From Ahaetulla prasina (Eukaryota; Chordata; Lepidosauria; Squamata; Colubridae), in the NCBI RefSeq assembly GCF_028640845.1, contig NC_080546.1:19623020-19687019 (forward strand): DNA of 64,000 nt, in the 5' to 3' direction. Below are positions 52,670-63,470 of this stretch, in pieces (the first letter of the stretch is position 1; each line of letters starts with the position of its first letter). The position numbers were made by a program, and so were the translations under genes. The notes beneath the pieces were generated by a model, which saw only the letters and a list, made by a program, of their open reading frames with translations, was not told the origin of the DNA and made no database searches.

Positions 52670-52918
52670 TTTAGAGAGGCAGTTTGGTTAAATAGTAAAG
52701 GCACTCGGCCAGAAAGTGGGAAGCTGTGAGTTCAAGTCTCATTTTAGCCATGAGAGCCAACTAGGTGACTTTGGGTCAATTAATCTCTCTCAGCCCAACC
52801 TACCTCACAGAGTTGTTATGTGGAGAAAATGGAAGGAGGAAGGTATGCGGAATGTTGCCTCCTTGAATTATTTGTGCAAACAATAAAGATGGGACACTAA
52901 ATAAATAAATAAATAAAC
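52670..52918 (+). mobile_element. CORE/MIR-like SINE
   Basis: tRNA-like start (AGTTTGGTTAAATAGTAAAGG, GTGAGTTCAAGTCTC), CORE-like GGTGACTTTGGGTCAATTAA, AGCCCAACCTACCTCACAG, GTTGTTATGTGG and an (AAAT)n tail. The same family as 33719 on the other strand. Confidence 0.7.
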
Positions 52919-52935
52919 AATCTCAGTTGAGAAAG

Positions 52936-52962
52936 AAGAAGAAGAAGAAGAAAAAGAAGAGA
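52936..52962. repeat. (GAA)n short microsatellite
   Basis: About eight GAA units with one interruption. It makes a Ser-rich antisense frame. Confidence 0.85.
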
Positions 52963-53036
52963 TTAATAAGGCTTGCCAAAGACCTGAATTAAAGAGGCAG
53001 AGCTCCACAGCCTTTTGAAACACCAGTAAGATGGAA

Positions 53037-53242
53037 CAGTGGTGGGATTCACATACCGTAGCAACCGGTTTGCCCAGAACCAGAAATGTGAGTGCGAATG
53101 CACCATCTGCGCATGCGTGTGGCATCAAAAACACAGCGATATAGGATGAAATTGCACCCAGGTTGGGGGGAGCAGCCCCCCCCCACAGGTTGCCACTACC
53201 AGTTCACACGAACTGGTCCGAACCGACTGATAACCACCTCTG
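53037..53242 (+). mobile_element. Non-autonomous hAT element
   Basis: CAGTGGTGGGATTCAC to ATAACCACCTCTG. Flanks AGATGGAA and GATAGGAA are only partly alike. It contains a C10 tract and CTGCGCATGCGTG. Confidence 0.7.
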
Positions 53243-53974
53243 GATAGGAATCATTTGAATCTCAGGGAGAAACAAAACTTGGATATTATTTAAGTTATTT
53301 TTTTAATCATATATTATCAACATATTAAAGCATAATATACAAACAAGAATTTCATAGACTGCAAAACATAAAATTGTGCTAAAAGTCTAATATATCAAGA
53401 CATAACCTGGCTTGTCTTTTTTTCAGGAATTATATCATCAGTAAGAAGGCATTATATATATATATTTTAAATGAAATATATATATATATTTTAAATGAAA
53501 GAAAAAGAAAGAAGACTATAAAGGTGGTGACCATGCATTTATTTAGCAACTGACATTGTGGAAGAGATACCATAAAGGAATATTACCGGTAGTTATTAAC
53601 TACCCTCAAATGTAAATAGTTGTTTACAAGGTTGCATAACAAACTTCTTTGAAATTATATATTTCCATAAAGATAAGTAAACTTGCCAATATCATCCAGT
53701 CACCTCCACCCCCAGCCCAACAAATATATAGGTGTAGATTTTAAAATATAGAATAAAAATCCAGACTCTAAAGAAGCCTGGATCAAAAATCCATGCAGGT
53801 GTTTCTCCCAAATTCAACAGAATTCAGTACCTCAGAAATCTCTGTGTCCTATTCTCATTTTTAAAAAAGCAATAATCCTGTAAATATTACCAATATTTAT
53901 ACTGTAGTTGTATTAGTAATTAATGGAAATTACAAGTCTCATTAAAATATGGGACATATACATTACGTACGGAC
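53243..53974. other. No gene seen; small AT-rich duplications
   Basis: 53453-53499 contains TATATATATATATTTTAAAT followed by GAAA twice in tandem. The rest is AT-rich. Confidence 0.5.
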
Positions 53975-54626
53975 AAATATAATGAAATATGGAGGACTTC
54001 CTGTTTGGCACCGTAGGTGATGGCGGTGATCTTTACGATCACCAACCTCTGGATTATGTGGAATCGCTAGGACAGCTTAAATCTGCTGTCCAGCGGTTCG
54101 GAAAACCCCCTCTTCGGGAGAAGGAGAAGGGGTGAGCTGAGGGCAGAGGTTGAATTTCCCTAAAGCCCCTGAGAAAAAAGGGGTTTGAAGGGTTAAGTTC
54201 CCTCCAGTAACCCGAAGTGCTCCAGATCCGAGGATTCTTCTGCTTTGGCGGAACCAATCACCACGACCAAACGCCGAGATTTATTTTGGACAATAAAGGA
54301 TTATACCGGACAGAACGAAAGTGGGAGAACTTTAAGCAAGTAGCCAAGCCGATTCCCCGATACTTTGTAACAAGCTTGAAAACAGCAAGAAAATGGAGGC
54401 GAATTGTTAACAAGTTAACGAGTGGAAAGCGAAAGTGATACTTTCAGCGTGTGCCTCTGCAGTTGGTAATTTGCATGTTACTTGCTGCTTTAACTCTTTG
54501 CTGCCTGCTGATAGAATCTAGGGAGATTTTTTAAATACTGCTTTAAAAGACTGTGTTTCTCAGAAGTTAAGAAGATTTAAAGTGAATATTAAGTTGGAAA
54601 TAAATAAATAAATAATTTTATAGAAG

Positions 54627-55322
54627 ATGGCAGCCAAACAATCAAAGTCTACTGTAACAAAGAGCTCTGGAACTTTATCAGCTGGTGCCTCTCCAGCTCA
54701 TACAGCAGAGACTAGAACATTGAATTTAGAGGCGTTACAAGAGAACTTAAAAGGCTTTATAGAAGAAAAATTTAAAGTTATAACTGATGAGATGTCTGAA
54801 ATGAAAGAGCAGATATCAGAAATTCAAGTGGGAAATAAAGAAGTTAAAGAAGGATTTGTAATGGCAGTACAAAGTTTGGCAACGAATGTGATTTTATTAG
54901 AAGAGGAGGTTGAAGTAATTAAGCAATGTAATTTAAAATTAGAAAATAAAATGGCTGAATTTCAAAGTAAAATGGAAAAGACAGAGGATGAAATAGTTTT
55001 GATACAATATAGAAATATGGAATTTGCTCTAAGAATTCGTGGTCTGAAAGAGAATAAAGAAGAGGATTTAAGGGAAATTTTTTCTGAAGTATTTGCTGAG
55101 ATATTAGCAGCTCGTCCAGTAGATGTGGCTTATCAAATTGATAAAATATATCGTGTGAATTCTTGGATAGCAAGGCAAAAAAAGTTGCCAAGGGATGTTG
55201 TTATTTATTTTACAAATAGAACAGTGAGAAATCAGATTTTGCAAGCCTCATATAAGGGGGAGAAGATTCAGATTGCTGGTCAAGATATTTTAATATTTAA
55301 GGATATTCCACCAAAATGTTAA
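54627..55322 (+). pseudogene. L1 ORF1p, coiled-coil and RRM part (copy 1)
   Basis: L1 ORF1p is the trimeric RNA-binding chaperone of L1. Residues 30-120 form a heptad-rich coiled coil (EALQENLKGFIEEKFKVI...). About 125-200 is the RRM with RIRGLKENKEEDLREIF and the C-terminal domain starts with LPRDVVIYFTNRTVRNQIL. The start is the ATG at 54627, after a stop-rich A/T leader. A 1-bp deletion in the A-run near 55315 ends the frame early. The rest is at 55316 in another frame. Confidence 0.9.
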
Positions 55323-55531
55323 GAGCTAGAAAGGAATTTGCCTTCCTGGTGAATGAACTTAAAAAACGTCAGATTGAATATAGATGGGATATTCCAACTG
55401 GTATAATAGTATATTATGCAGGGAAAGTACATCGTCTCAATACAGTTGGAAAAGCGAGAGAATTTTATGTTGAGGCATTAAAGTTGGAAGTCTTTCTCCA
55501 CTGGATGCTAGAAGAAAGGAGACTGAAGTGA
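55316..55531 (+). pseudogene. L1 ORF1p C-terminal domain (copy 1, frameshifted)
   Basis: Continues the ORF1p homology: MLRARKEFAFLVNELKKRQI and YRWDIPTGIIVYYAGKVHRL. A second frameshift near 55490 moves the tail into the frame at 55528. Confidence 0.85.
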
Positions 55532-55794
55532 AGGAAAGAGAAGTGAAGCAGGTTCAAGAACAGATTGCGATGGAAGAAGATTTATTACAAGTGTTGGAAA
55601 TACCTATGACGGGTCCAGATTCAAAAGAACAAAGGCTGACAAGAGCTGCTGCTAAACGCAAGGAACAAGAGATGAAGGCACAACAACAACTGGCAACTAC
55701 TACAACGGAAACAGTGCGAGGAGCAAGGCCTAAAGCAAAATGTGATTTGCGGCTAGTGTTCCAAAAGTTTCCTTTGGCCGATAATGGCAATTAA
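55528..55794 (+). pseudogene. L1 ORF1 C-terminal extension (copy 1)
   Basis: 88 codons, charged and Gln-rich (VKQVQEQIAMEEDLLQVL, RLTRAAAKRKEQEMKAQQQ). It ends at a stop that overlaps the ORF2 start by 11 bp (ATG at 55784, stop 55792-55794). That ORF1-tail/ORF2 overlap suggests the natural junction of this L1 group. Confidence 0.7.
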
Positions 55795-56260
55795 ACTATT
55801 ATCTTGGAATGTTAATGGTTTGAATTCACCGCAGAAGAGAAGGAAAGTATTTCACTATTTGAAACAATTTAAAAATGACATTACTTGTTTACAAGAAACA
55901 CATATTAGATCTTTAGACCAGAAATATTTGATAAATTCAAAACTGGGAGTACATTTTGTTGCCTCCTCTTTGGAGAAAAAAAATGGTTTAGTTATATATA
56001 TAAAGAAGGATATATCAGCAAAATTAATTGAGGTGGATAAGCAAGGAAGATACATTGCTATTGAACTCTTGTTGGAGGGAAAGAAGATATTATTAATAGG
56101 AGTTTATGCTCCAAATCAACAACAAGAAAATTTTTTCAAGTTTTTACATAAAAGAATAGTATTTTGGGATTATAAATCATATATATTAATGGGTGATTGG
56201 AATGGTGTGTTGGATACTCAAAAAGACAAAAAAAGCTTATTCAAAATAAGTATCAGATAA
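55784..56260 (+). pseudogene. L1 ORF2p endonuclease fragment (copy 1)
   Basis: The N-terminal APE-type endonuclease of ORF2p: LLSWNVNGLNSPQKRRKV (catalytic Asn), CLQETHI (catalytic Glu), LIGVYAPNQQQENFF (Tyr/Ala-Pro-Asn block) and MGDWNGVLD (Asp/Asn block). The frame ends at codon 158, before the SDH motif. The reverse transcriptase is entirely absent. An internal deletion begins near 56225-56240. Confidence 0.92.
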
Positions 56261-56414
56261 AAAAATATCAAATAGCATATGAGTAAATTTAGGAAATAAT
56301 TTGTATTAGATATATTTTTGAAGGAGAGGGGAATTGAGAGTGTGAATAAGCGTGGAGAGACTGGAGATTATAATTTAGGAATTATTTTAGATTATGATTG
56401 TTAGTTTTGATACC

Positions 56415-56475
56415 CTGCATTTTGTTCTGGGAAGTCGGGGTTGGGGGTGGGGGTAAAGGGAAGGAATTGGGGGTT
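56415..56475 (+). promoter_or_regulatory. G-quadruplex-type G-runs in L1 3' UTR (copy 1)
   Basis: Runs of 4-5 G (TCGGGGTTGGGGGTGGGGGT) lie between the deletion point and the purine tract. Mammalian L1 3' UTRs carry a similar G-rich element. The matching stretch in copy 2 is 60318-60356. Confidence 0.6.
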
Positions 56476-57031
56476 GAGGTTAGTGATGGAGTGATGGTTA
56501 ATGTACAGGGATTATTGAAGATGTATAAATATAATTAATGTAGGGTCGGGTCTGACCAGTTGCCATTTTAGAATGGTGGGGAGGGAAAAAAGAGAGAGTA
56601 GGAGGTAGGAAAGAGGAGAAGAGGAAGGAAGAGGGGTAGAAGAGGGAGAAGAGTGTAGTGTGGAGGGAGGAGAGGAGGTAGATAAGAGAAGGAGAGGAAG
56701 GTTTGGAAAGTAAAAGAAGGTAGAAGAGGGAAGAAGGTTAAAAAGGGGGGTGGTGACTGGGCAGGCCCGACTAATTGTATATAACTGTACATTGGATGAA
56801 TTATTTGATAAGATTGTAAAAATAAAACTTTTTTATAAAAAAAAAAAAAAATATAATGAAATATGGGATTTATTTATACAAAATACAATAAATTAAAAAT
56901 GATAGCTATAGATGATAGACGAACAGATGGATAACAGATAGATATAGATATTCTGTAGATATAAATATACTGTATAGAGCTATAGAAATACACATTGAGG
57001 TAGATATAGACAGAGAGATTAGCTATAGGTA

Positions 57032-57299
57032 CAGAGGTGGTATTCAGCAGGTTCTGACCACTTCTGGAGAACCGGTAGCGGAAACTTTGAATAGTTTGGA
57101 GAACCAGTAAATACCACCTCTGACTGGCCCTGCCCCCATCTATTCTTTGCCTCCCAAGTCCCAGCTGATTGGGAGGAAATGGGGATTTTACAGTAACCTT
57201 CCCCTGGAGTGGGAAGGGAATGGAGATTTTACAGTATCCTTCCCCATGCCATGCCATGCCCACAGAATTGGTAGTAAAAAATTTTCAAACTCACCACTG
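57032..57299 (+). mobile_element. Non-autonomous hAT element
   Basis: CAGAGGTGGTATTCAGC to TTCAAACTCACCACTG, with TATAGGTA (57024-57031) / TATAAATA (57300-57307). An inner CACCTCTG at about 57113-57120 inverts the left end and may be an older terminus. The right part shares the GGAGATTTTACAGTATCCTT repeat with 49255-49445. Confidence 0.85.
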
Positions 57300-57307
57300 T
57301 ATAAATA

Positions 57308-57882
57308 GATATAAGTATACATTTGAATAATAATTGTATTAGGTTCTCTGTATACAGAGAATTATAACTATTTTAGTTTAAGCAATATATTACAATGTTT
57401 TCTTTTTATTTTGTTGTATTTTTTTTTCATTTAGCCCCCACACACACACTTTATATGTACTGTATTTCTTTGACAATGCAGGCAGATTATCTTTCTCTTT
57501 TTTTCTCCATTTTCATTATTTTAAAAGCAATAAAAATAACTTTCAAAATGGGAGTAAAATGAATTGGACAGGCTTTAATTTAACCCAACACCAATTTGGT
57601 GTTCCAAACTACCAGACCCAAAAAATTCTAAAACAAACCATAAATGCCAGCCTTAAGGAATTTGGCCCTTGCACAACTAACTCCAGCAGAAAATTCAGGA
57701 AAATATTAAAGATTTCTCTCATAGTGCTTTTGTCTGAAAGGTACTGATTAGAACAATTTGTCTGTATATTTTTATATATTCCTTCACTTCGGAGAGATCT
57801 ATCGCTTTCCTGTTTCCCAGGTTAAGATCTAACAGGAGAAATGACCCATTTTTCCTTTCATTGCAAGTAGAGAAATGTCCAG
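57308..57882. other. No feature recognised
   Basis: AT-rich spacer between the two L1 elements. A 62-codon frame at 57559 has no domain. Confidence 0.5.
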
Positions 57883-58585
57883 TAAATAGACTACACTTGG
57901 GGACTTCCGGTTTGGCTCCGCTGTGTTAATGGCGGCAATTTCAGTCCGCCCGTTCTTTGTGATTCTGTGAGAGCTGTTTAGACAGTGCTAATCTTCTGTC
58001 AACAGCTCGTAAATCTCTGCCTCGGGCAAAGAGGGGGAGATGAGCATTTGAACTGAAGTTTGAGCCCCCAAGAAAAGCCCCAGAATGATTTCTGGTGGTT
58101 TGATGGGAAACGCTCCTTCGATAGTTCAAAAAAAGCTCCAGAGTCCAGAACGCCTCTGCAAAAGCAGAGCAAAACGCAGCGTCCATCTCCGTGACTGAAG
58201 AGGATTAATGATAAATTTTTAACACGGAAGAATCGAAAGCAGGAAGGCTGGCATTTGCTTGTAAGATGATTTTAACTCCCTGACAGAGAAGTTATTTGAA
58301 GAGTGGAGATGAAGAAAGATGGCGTTTTGTTTTTTGAAAGTGAAAGCTAAGGAAATGCTGATTACAATTGCTGGTGTGGAACCTCTAAGAAGAAAATAAC
58401 AAGATTTTTTTTTTTTTCTAAATGGAATTCTTTTTTTAAAAAAAAAATCTATTTCTTTTTTTATTATCTTTTTTTTTACAGTGTTTAAGAAGAAAAATTT
58501 ATTGGGTTTTTTTTTTCTTTTTATTCCCTCCCCCCCCTTTTTTTTTTTTTTCTTCTTCTTCTTCTTGATATTACTTAGTTTAAAA

Positions 58586-59470
58586 ATGGCTTTTAAGCAA
58601 AGAGATTTAACCACTTCTAAATTATTGGAAATATCTTCACTTCAGGTACGGAAATTGAAAGAAGATATTAAAGACAGTCTAAGGAATTTTTTACAGGAGC
58701 TTATGGAGGCTCATCTTTCAGAAATAGATCAAAAATTTAATGAAATGGAGAGAGAAATACTGGATTTTAAAGATTTGGTGGAAGAGCAGAGTAAGGAGAT
58801 GAAAAACTTAAAGGAATCAATTACTCCATTATTGTTATCTAGTACACAGATAGAAGAAAGACTGAATGAATTTAACCAAATTAATTTAGATTTGCAAAGG
58901 AAAATAGATGAAGTTCAAATTAATTTGAATTTAGAAAATAAAATAGATGATATTCAGGTTAAGGCTGATAAGGCAGAGGAAGAAAGGGTTATATTACAAT
59001 ATAAATTAATGGAATATGCTATAAGGGTAAGGGGTTTAAGAGAATTTAAAGAGGAAAATTTGAAAGAGATTTTTATTCAGGCCTTTGCCCAGATAGAGGG
59101 AATGGAACCAGAAGATTTTGAAGTTAATATTGAAAAAATTTATCGTGTTAATTCCTGGTGGGCAAGGCAGAAGTGTTTACCGAGAGATGTGGTTATTTAT
59201 TTTACAAATAAGAGGATTAGGTATGGAATTTTGCAAGCATTTTATAAAAATAAATTTCAAATATTAGGACAAGATATAATAATGATGAAGGAAATTCCTC
59301 CTAAAATGTTAAGAAAGAGAAAAGAATTTGCCTTTCTGGTGGATGAGCTTAAGAAACATCAGATATATTTTAGATGGGAGGTTCCAGCAGGTTTAACACT
59401 GAATTATAAAGGAAAAAGTATTTTCTCAATACAATTTGTAAAGCACGAGATTTTTATACTAATGTATTAA
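58586..59470 (+). pseudogene. L1 ORF1p (copy 2), nearly complete
   Basis: I choose the ATG at 58586 (MAFKQRDLTTSKLL). The frame upstream of it to 58481 is a translated T-run. It has a long heptad coiled coil (about residues 20-150), RRM core IRVRGLREFKEENLKEIF, then LPRDVVIYFTNKRIRYGILQ and PPKMLRKRKEFAFLVDELKK. A 2-bp deletion near 59415, relative to copy 1, changes the last about 20 residues. The coiled coil is longer than in copy 1. Confidence 0.9.
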
Positions 59471-60317
59471 AGATTGGGAATTCTTTGTTAACAGATGTTA
59501 AGTTGAATGGTGAATAGATGGTTGAAAATGTGTAAGATAGAAGAAGGAGGAGAATGTTTAACTTTATTAAATATGATTATGGTTAATTTTTGTAAATGAC
59601 TTATTGTGGATATAAATGTGTAATTTTAGGGGTACTATATGATATATTAAAGGTATAAAGGAATAGGAAGATGGAATATTGTTTAATTTTGGAGGATAGA
59701 TAGTAAAATTTAGGAACTTGGATTAAATATTATATTTAAGAGATGGATGTAATGTTAATTAGAATGTAATTGTTATAATAGATATATTGTGGATGATATA
59801 GGTGTAATTTTAACAATGTTATTTGACATAAGTAAGGTAAAGTGAAGATTTTAATTATTACAATTGACACTTTGGATATTTGTAATATTATTTGTTGTAT
59901 ATATAAATGTTAAAGATGTGAAAAGATGGACTATTGCTTACCCCTGAAGGTTGGACAGAAAAATTAAAGAAATTAAGTCGGAAATATGAACTATTTTTGA
60001 GAGATTGCTAAGGGAAGAAAGACATTTTAGAAGAAACCTTGGTGAATATTGGAAGATGGAACGTTGTTTTGATATTGATTGATGAAGGTTGGATATTAAA
60101 AACTACGTACTTTATTCAAGAATAAACACTAACTCAATTGGAAACTTTGGAGAATTCTAGGAGTGGAATGGTCTGATATATAATGGAGTGGAAGAAAAGT
60201 ATCTTCTTTGTCTTTGGAAGGGGAGTGGAGGTTTTAAGGAACGACTATGGATTATGATTTGTGCTAGATTTTAATTTTTGTTGTTAGTTTTATACCCTGT
60301 ACTCGGTTCTCGGAAGT

Positions 60318-60356
60318 CTTGGGGGGTGGGGGGAGGAAGGGGAAGGGAGGGGAGGG
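60318..60356 (+). promoter_or_regulatory. G-runs in L1 3' UTR (copy 2)
   Basis: Several runs of 3-6 G separated by 1-4 bases, able in principle to fold as a G-quadruplex in the sense strand. Confidence 0.55.
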
Positions 60357-61052
60357 TAGAAAATGGATTGATAGTTAATGTACAAAGATGATTGAAGATG
60401 TATAATTAATGTAAGATCGGACCTGCCTGGTTACTACTTTAGAATGAAGGAAAGAAGGAGTAGAAGAGAGAAGGAGGAAAGAGAAGAGGAGGAGGAGGAG
60501 GAAAAGGAAGGAAGGAAGAGGGGAAGAGGGAGAAGAAAGGAATAGGGAGGAAAGAGGAGAGGATGTAGATAAGAGAGGGGGAGGATGGTTATGGAAAGTA
60601 GAAGAAGGTAAAGAAGGAGAGTAAAAGGAAAAGGAAGGGGGTGGTGACCAGGCAGATCCGATTAATTGTATATGAGGGTACATTAAATATGTTATTGGAT
60701 ATGTTATTGGATAAGAATGTCAAAATAAAACTTTTTAAAAGAAAAAAAAAAATAAAAAAAAAATAAATAGACTACACTTGTGTATTTTATTCAGTTCACA
60801 GTAGGAAGATTACTTCCCAACTTGAAATCTCAGGATGAACCCAGAAATCTCAGTCACTTAGTTTTGAGGGCAGCGGATACAGAAGCCATAATAAAAACTA
60901 GAAAATATGGGTGCTACTGCTGTTTTTAATGCAAAATGTAACCATTTTCACAAAGCACGGATTTACTATTCACGTATCTACTGTGTTGCACAACAAACAC
61001 AACTGTATAATTAATCACATTTTTGAATGTATCTCTGAAAATTAAAATAAAC

Positions 61053-61612
61053 TGTTGTGACCCAGGCCCAAGTAGGTAGTAGGAAACTCAGTGAAAAAAC
61101 AAACAAACTTTATTCGAACAGCTGGAAATTACTTCATTCCCAGCATCGTTCAACTCAAAGTAAAACAAATGCCTCCCAACACAAATTCCTCAGTTATCTC
61201 ACAAACCTTGGTCCAATTAGGCAAACTGCCAAAGGCCCTTCCTGGCAAACATTCAGAAGGCACAGATACAAAAATAAATGCAAGACGTAGATGAAGAAGA
61301 AAAAGCTACCAACATTGTTTTCCAGCAAAGCCCAAACGCCATTGCTGGTCTGTTTTAAGCCTTATAGGAGGGGCCAATCATCTCTTGGCCCTATTTCCAA
61401 GTCGTTCTTTTTGCTTGAGCTGCTCTTGCCTTCTGGCAGCTCTTCTTATGCATGCATTAGAAACAGGCTCCTCCTGTTCCTCTGCCTCACTACTATCAGT
61501 CTCTGGAGGCTCTGAAGTCTGCACCTCACTGCCCGATGGCCCTGGCCCCACCTCAGCCTCATCGCTGTCCAAATCCATTGCCAGATCCACAGGCAGCTGG
61601 CAGACCACAAAA
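61053..61612 (-). mobile_element. Solo LTR (LTR family 1, short subtype)
   Basis: TGTTGTGA...ACCACAAAA (a mutated CACAACA end). Flanks TAAAC (61048-61052) / CAAAC (61613-61617), 4 of 5. Sense is minus, with the ATTGG/CCCCTCC block at about 61367-61380 and an AATAAA signal near 61109. Confidence 0.85.
61378..61611 (-). pseudogene. LTR-encoded acidic/Arg-rich ORF (family 1, short subtype)
   Basis: 78 codons from the second LTR base without a stop. It lacks the GEGLDEGS-type insert of the long subtype, keeps the acidic middle (SSEAEEQEEPV) and ends CIRRAARRQEQLKQKERL and NRAKR. Stop precedes the promoter block. Confidence 0.6.
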
Positions 61613-61617
61613 CAAAC

Positions 61618-61969
61618 CCTATGTAAGCCTTTCACAAGAAACCTGTAAATCACACGTGGTTAAATTTTGAACATAGGTATTATAGGCAGTAAATGAAACC
61701 GTTGTCATACTTGGCCACACCAAGCTTATTCATTTCATAAAGAATCAGATATTGCTTATGCTTTGATCCATTATTGTCTGAGTTGAATAGAATAGGTAAG
61801 TAGGAGTAGAAGTGAGGATTGTTGCATGCCTTTCTCTACAAAATTCTTAAAAAACTAGAAGGATGTCTTCTAGTTTCCCTCACTTTCTTTCTCTGATGAA
61901 GTTTTCTTTTTCTAGTTCAGCCTAATTCCAAAATTTATTTTCTGCAATGTTGCAAGGGGATAATGCAGA
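61618..61969. other. No feature recognised
   Basis: AT-rich spacer between a solo LTR and a palindromic element. Confidence 0.5.
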
Positions 61970-62078
61970 GGTGGGTAACTAATGGCCCCTCTACAACCTG
62001 TGGACTTCAACTCTCAGAATTCCTGGCTCAGGAATTCTGGGAATTGAAGTCCACAGGTCATAAAGGGGCCATAGTTGC
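61970..62078. mobile_element. Short palindromic MITE
   Basis: ACCTGTGGACTTCAACTC and CCAGGAATTCTGGGAATTGAAG-type arms (61995-62020 and 62028-62060) are inverted, and the outer TGGCCCC / GGGGCCA also pair. The start CAGAGGTGGGTAACT is hAT-like. Confidence 0.65.
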
Positions 62079-62458
62079 TTCCAGACCCAATGGTTACTGG
62101 GATTGTTGCTTCTATGATCATTTTCTCCCTTTCATTCTGCAGTTTTCCTGGCTGACTATGTTTCTTCATCTTAAAAAAGATGTGTAGCTTCATGATTTAT
62201 TTCCTTTAACTGAAACTGGGGAAGTCAAGAGAGTTTCAGACTGCTCAGGTGATTTGTGGATCCAGCTTTTTGCTAACCGCAATGAACTCAAAAACTCCAA
62301 ATGCTATCAAGACTTTTACCAGATTTACCTTTTTTTTTGGAAAAAATAAGTGGGTGGGGGAACCCTTCAGGATAGTAATTTTCAAATCAAATTGAATTAT
62401 ATAAAAAACATTCCCTCATCACCCTTATGAGTGTTCTCTGTCTTCCTCAATCTCAGGT
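62079..62458. other. No feature recognised
   Basis: AT-rich spacer with a T-run at 62331-62338. Confidence 0.5.
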
Positions 62459-62463
62459 CCTCC

Positions 62464-63038
62464 TGTTGTGACCCAGGCCCAAGTAGGTAGTAAGAAACTC
62501 AGTCCGTGAAAAAACAAACAAACTTTATTCGAACAGCTCGGAATTACTTCATTCCCAGCGTCGTTCAACTCAAAGTATAACAAATGCCTCCCAACACAAA
62601 TTCCTCAGTTATCTCACAAACCTTGGTCCAATTAGGCAAACTGCCAAAGGCCCTTCCTGGCAAACATCCAGAAGCCACAAAAACAAAGACGTAGACGAAG
62701 CAGAAAACGAAGCAGAAGATGTAGCTACAACATTGTTTTCCAGCAAAGGCCAAATGCAGTGCTGGTCTGTTTTAAGCCTTATGGGAGGAGACAATAATCT
62801 CTTGGCCCTACTCCCGAGTTGTCCTCTCTGCTTGAGTTGCTCTTGCCTTCTGGCAGCTCTTCTCATGCGTGCACTAGGAACAGGCTCCTCCTGTTCCTCT
62901 GCCTCACTATTATCAGTCTCTGGAGGCTCTGGAGCTCTGGAGTCTGCACTTCAATTCCCAATGGCCCTGGCCTCACCTCAGCCTCATCGCTGTCCGACTC
63001 CGTTGCCAGCTTCGTTAGGCTGCTGACAGACCACAACA
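62464..63038 (-). mobile_element. Solo LTR (LTR family 1, short subtype)
   Basis: 575 bp, TGTTGTGACC...ACCACAACA, with perfect CCTCC duplications (62459-62463 and 63039-63043). Sense is minus. Promoter words CCTCCCATAAGGC and TTAAAA at about 62770-62790 and AATAAAG near 62524. U3 frames are broken into 62863-63045 and 62609-62866 by indels. Confidence 0.92.
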
Positions 63039-63043
63039 CCTCC

Positions 63044-63329
63044 ACCAGAGAGCTGGGAGTTTAGAAGTTCTGCAAGTTGTTCCTAGCACTGTACTTTCTT
63101 GGACAAAGAACCCGGGGATCTTGTTGGCGCCCCTCTTCTAGCTTAGGAGTCACAGCCCCAAGTGTCCCTACTACTACTGGGACCACTTTAGTCTTTATTT
63201 TCCACATTTTTTCCAGTTCCTGGTACTTCTTCACTTTCTTACACTCCTTCTTCCTGATATTGCTGCAGCACTACATCTAACACCATTGCTGTCTTCTGGT
63301 CTTTGTCTGATAGTAGTACTACTACTACC
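63044..63329. other. No feature recognised
   Basis: Short stretch right of the LTR containing a few TACTACTAC-type words (63165-63180, 63310-63330). Confidence 0.5.
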
Positions 63330-63470
63330 ATGTTTTCCCAAAAATATGACCTACTGCAAAAGTAAGTCCTGGGTTGATTTTTACACGTGCACCCAATATA
63401 TGCCCTATCCCTCCCAAATAAGCCCTAATTAAGACCCTGCCCACTCCAGGGTGCACAGCAGGGGTGAAAT
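63330..63470. mobile_element. Possible DNA-transposon fragment
   Basis: CATGTTTTCCCAAAAATATGACC and a later AAATAAGCCCTAATTAAGACC resemble a common reptile repeat built on CCCAAAAATAAGACC words. No boundary is certain. Confidence 0.4.

Larger units (their letters stand above)
53992..56848 (+). mobile_element. L1 LINE with internal deletion (copy 1), 2.86 kb
   Basis: Flanked by a perfect 17-bp duplication AAATATAATGAAATATG (53975-53991 and 56849-56865). 5' UTR 53992-54626 begins GAGGACTTCCTGTTTGGC. ORF1 and the first about 155 codons of ORF2 follow, then a jump to the 3' UTR with G-runs and a purine-rich stretch (56570-56750), an AATAAAACTT signal and poly(A). About 3 kb of ORF2 is missing compared with a standard L1. 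Confidence 0.92.
57900..60763 (+). mobile_element. L1 LINE lacking ORF2 (copy 2), 2.86 kb
   Basis: Perfect 17-bp duplication TAAATAGACTACACTTG (57883-57899 and 60764-60780). 5' UTR 57900-58585 begins GGGGACTTCCGGTTTGGC, like copy 1. ORF1 follows, then about 770 bp of AT-rich non-coding DNA (59471-60240), and the 3' UTR with G-runs, purine tract (60430-60650) and poly(A). No ORF2 motif is visible anywhere. Confidence 0.92.

Noticed and set aside
58219..58614. 131-codon Lys-rich minus ORF
   Set aside because: Antisense of T-runs in the L1 5' UTR.
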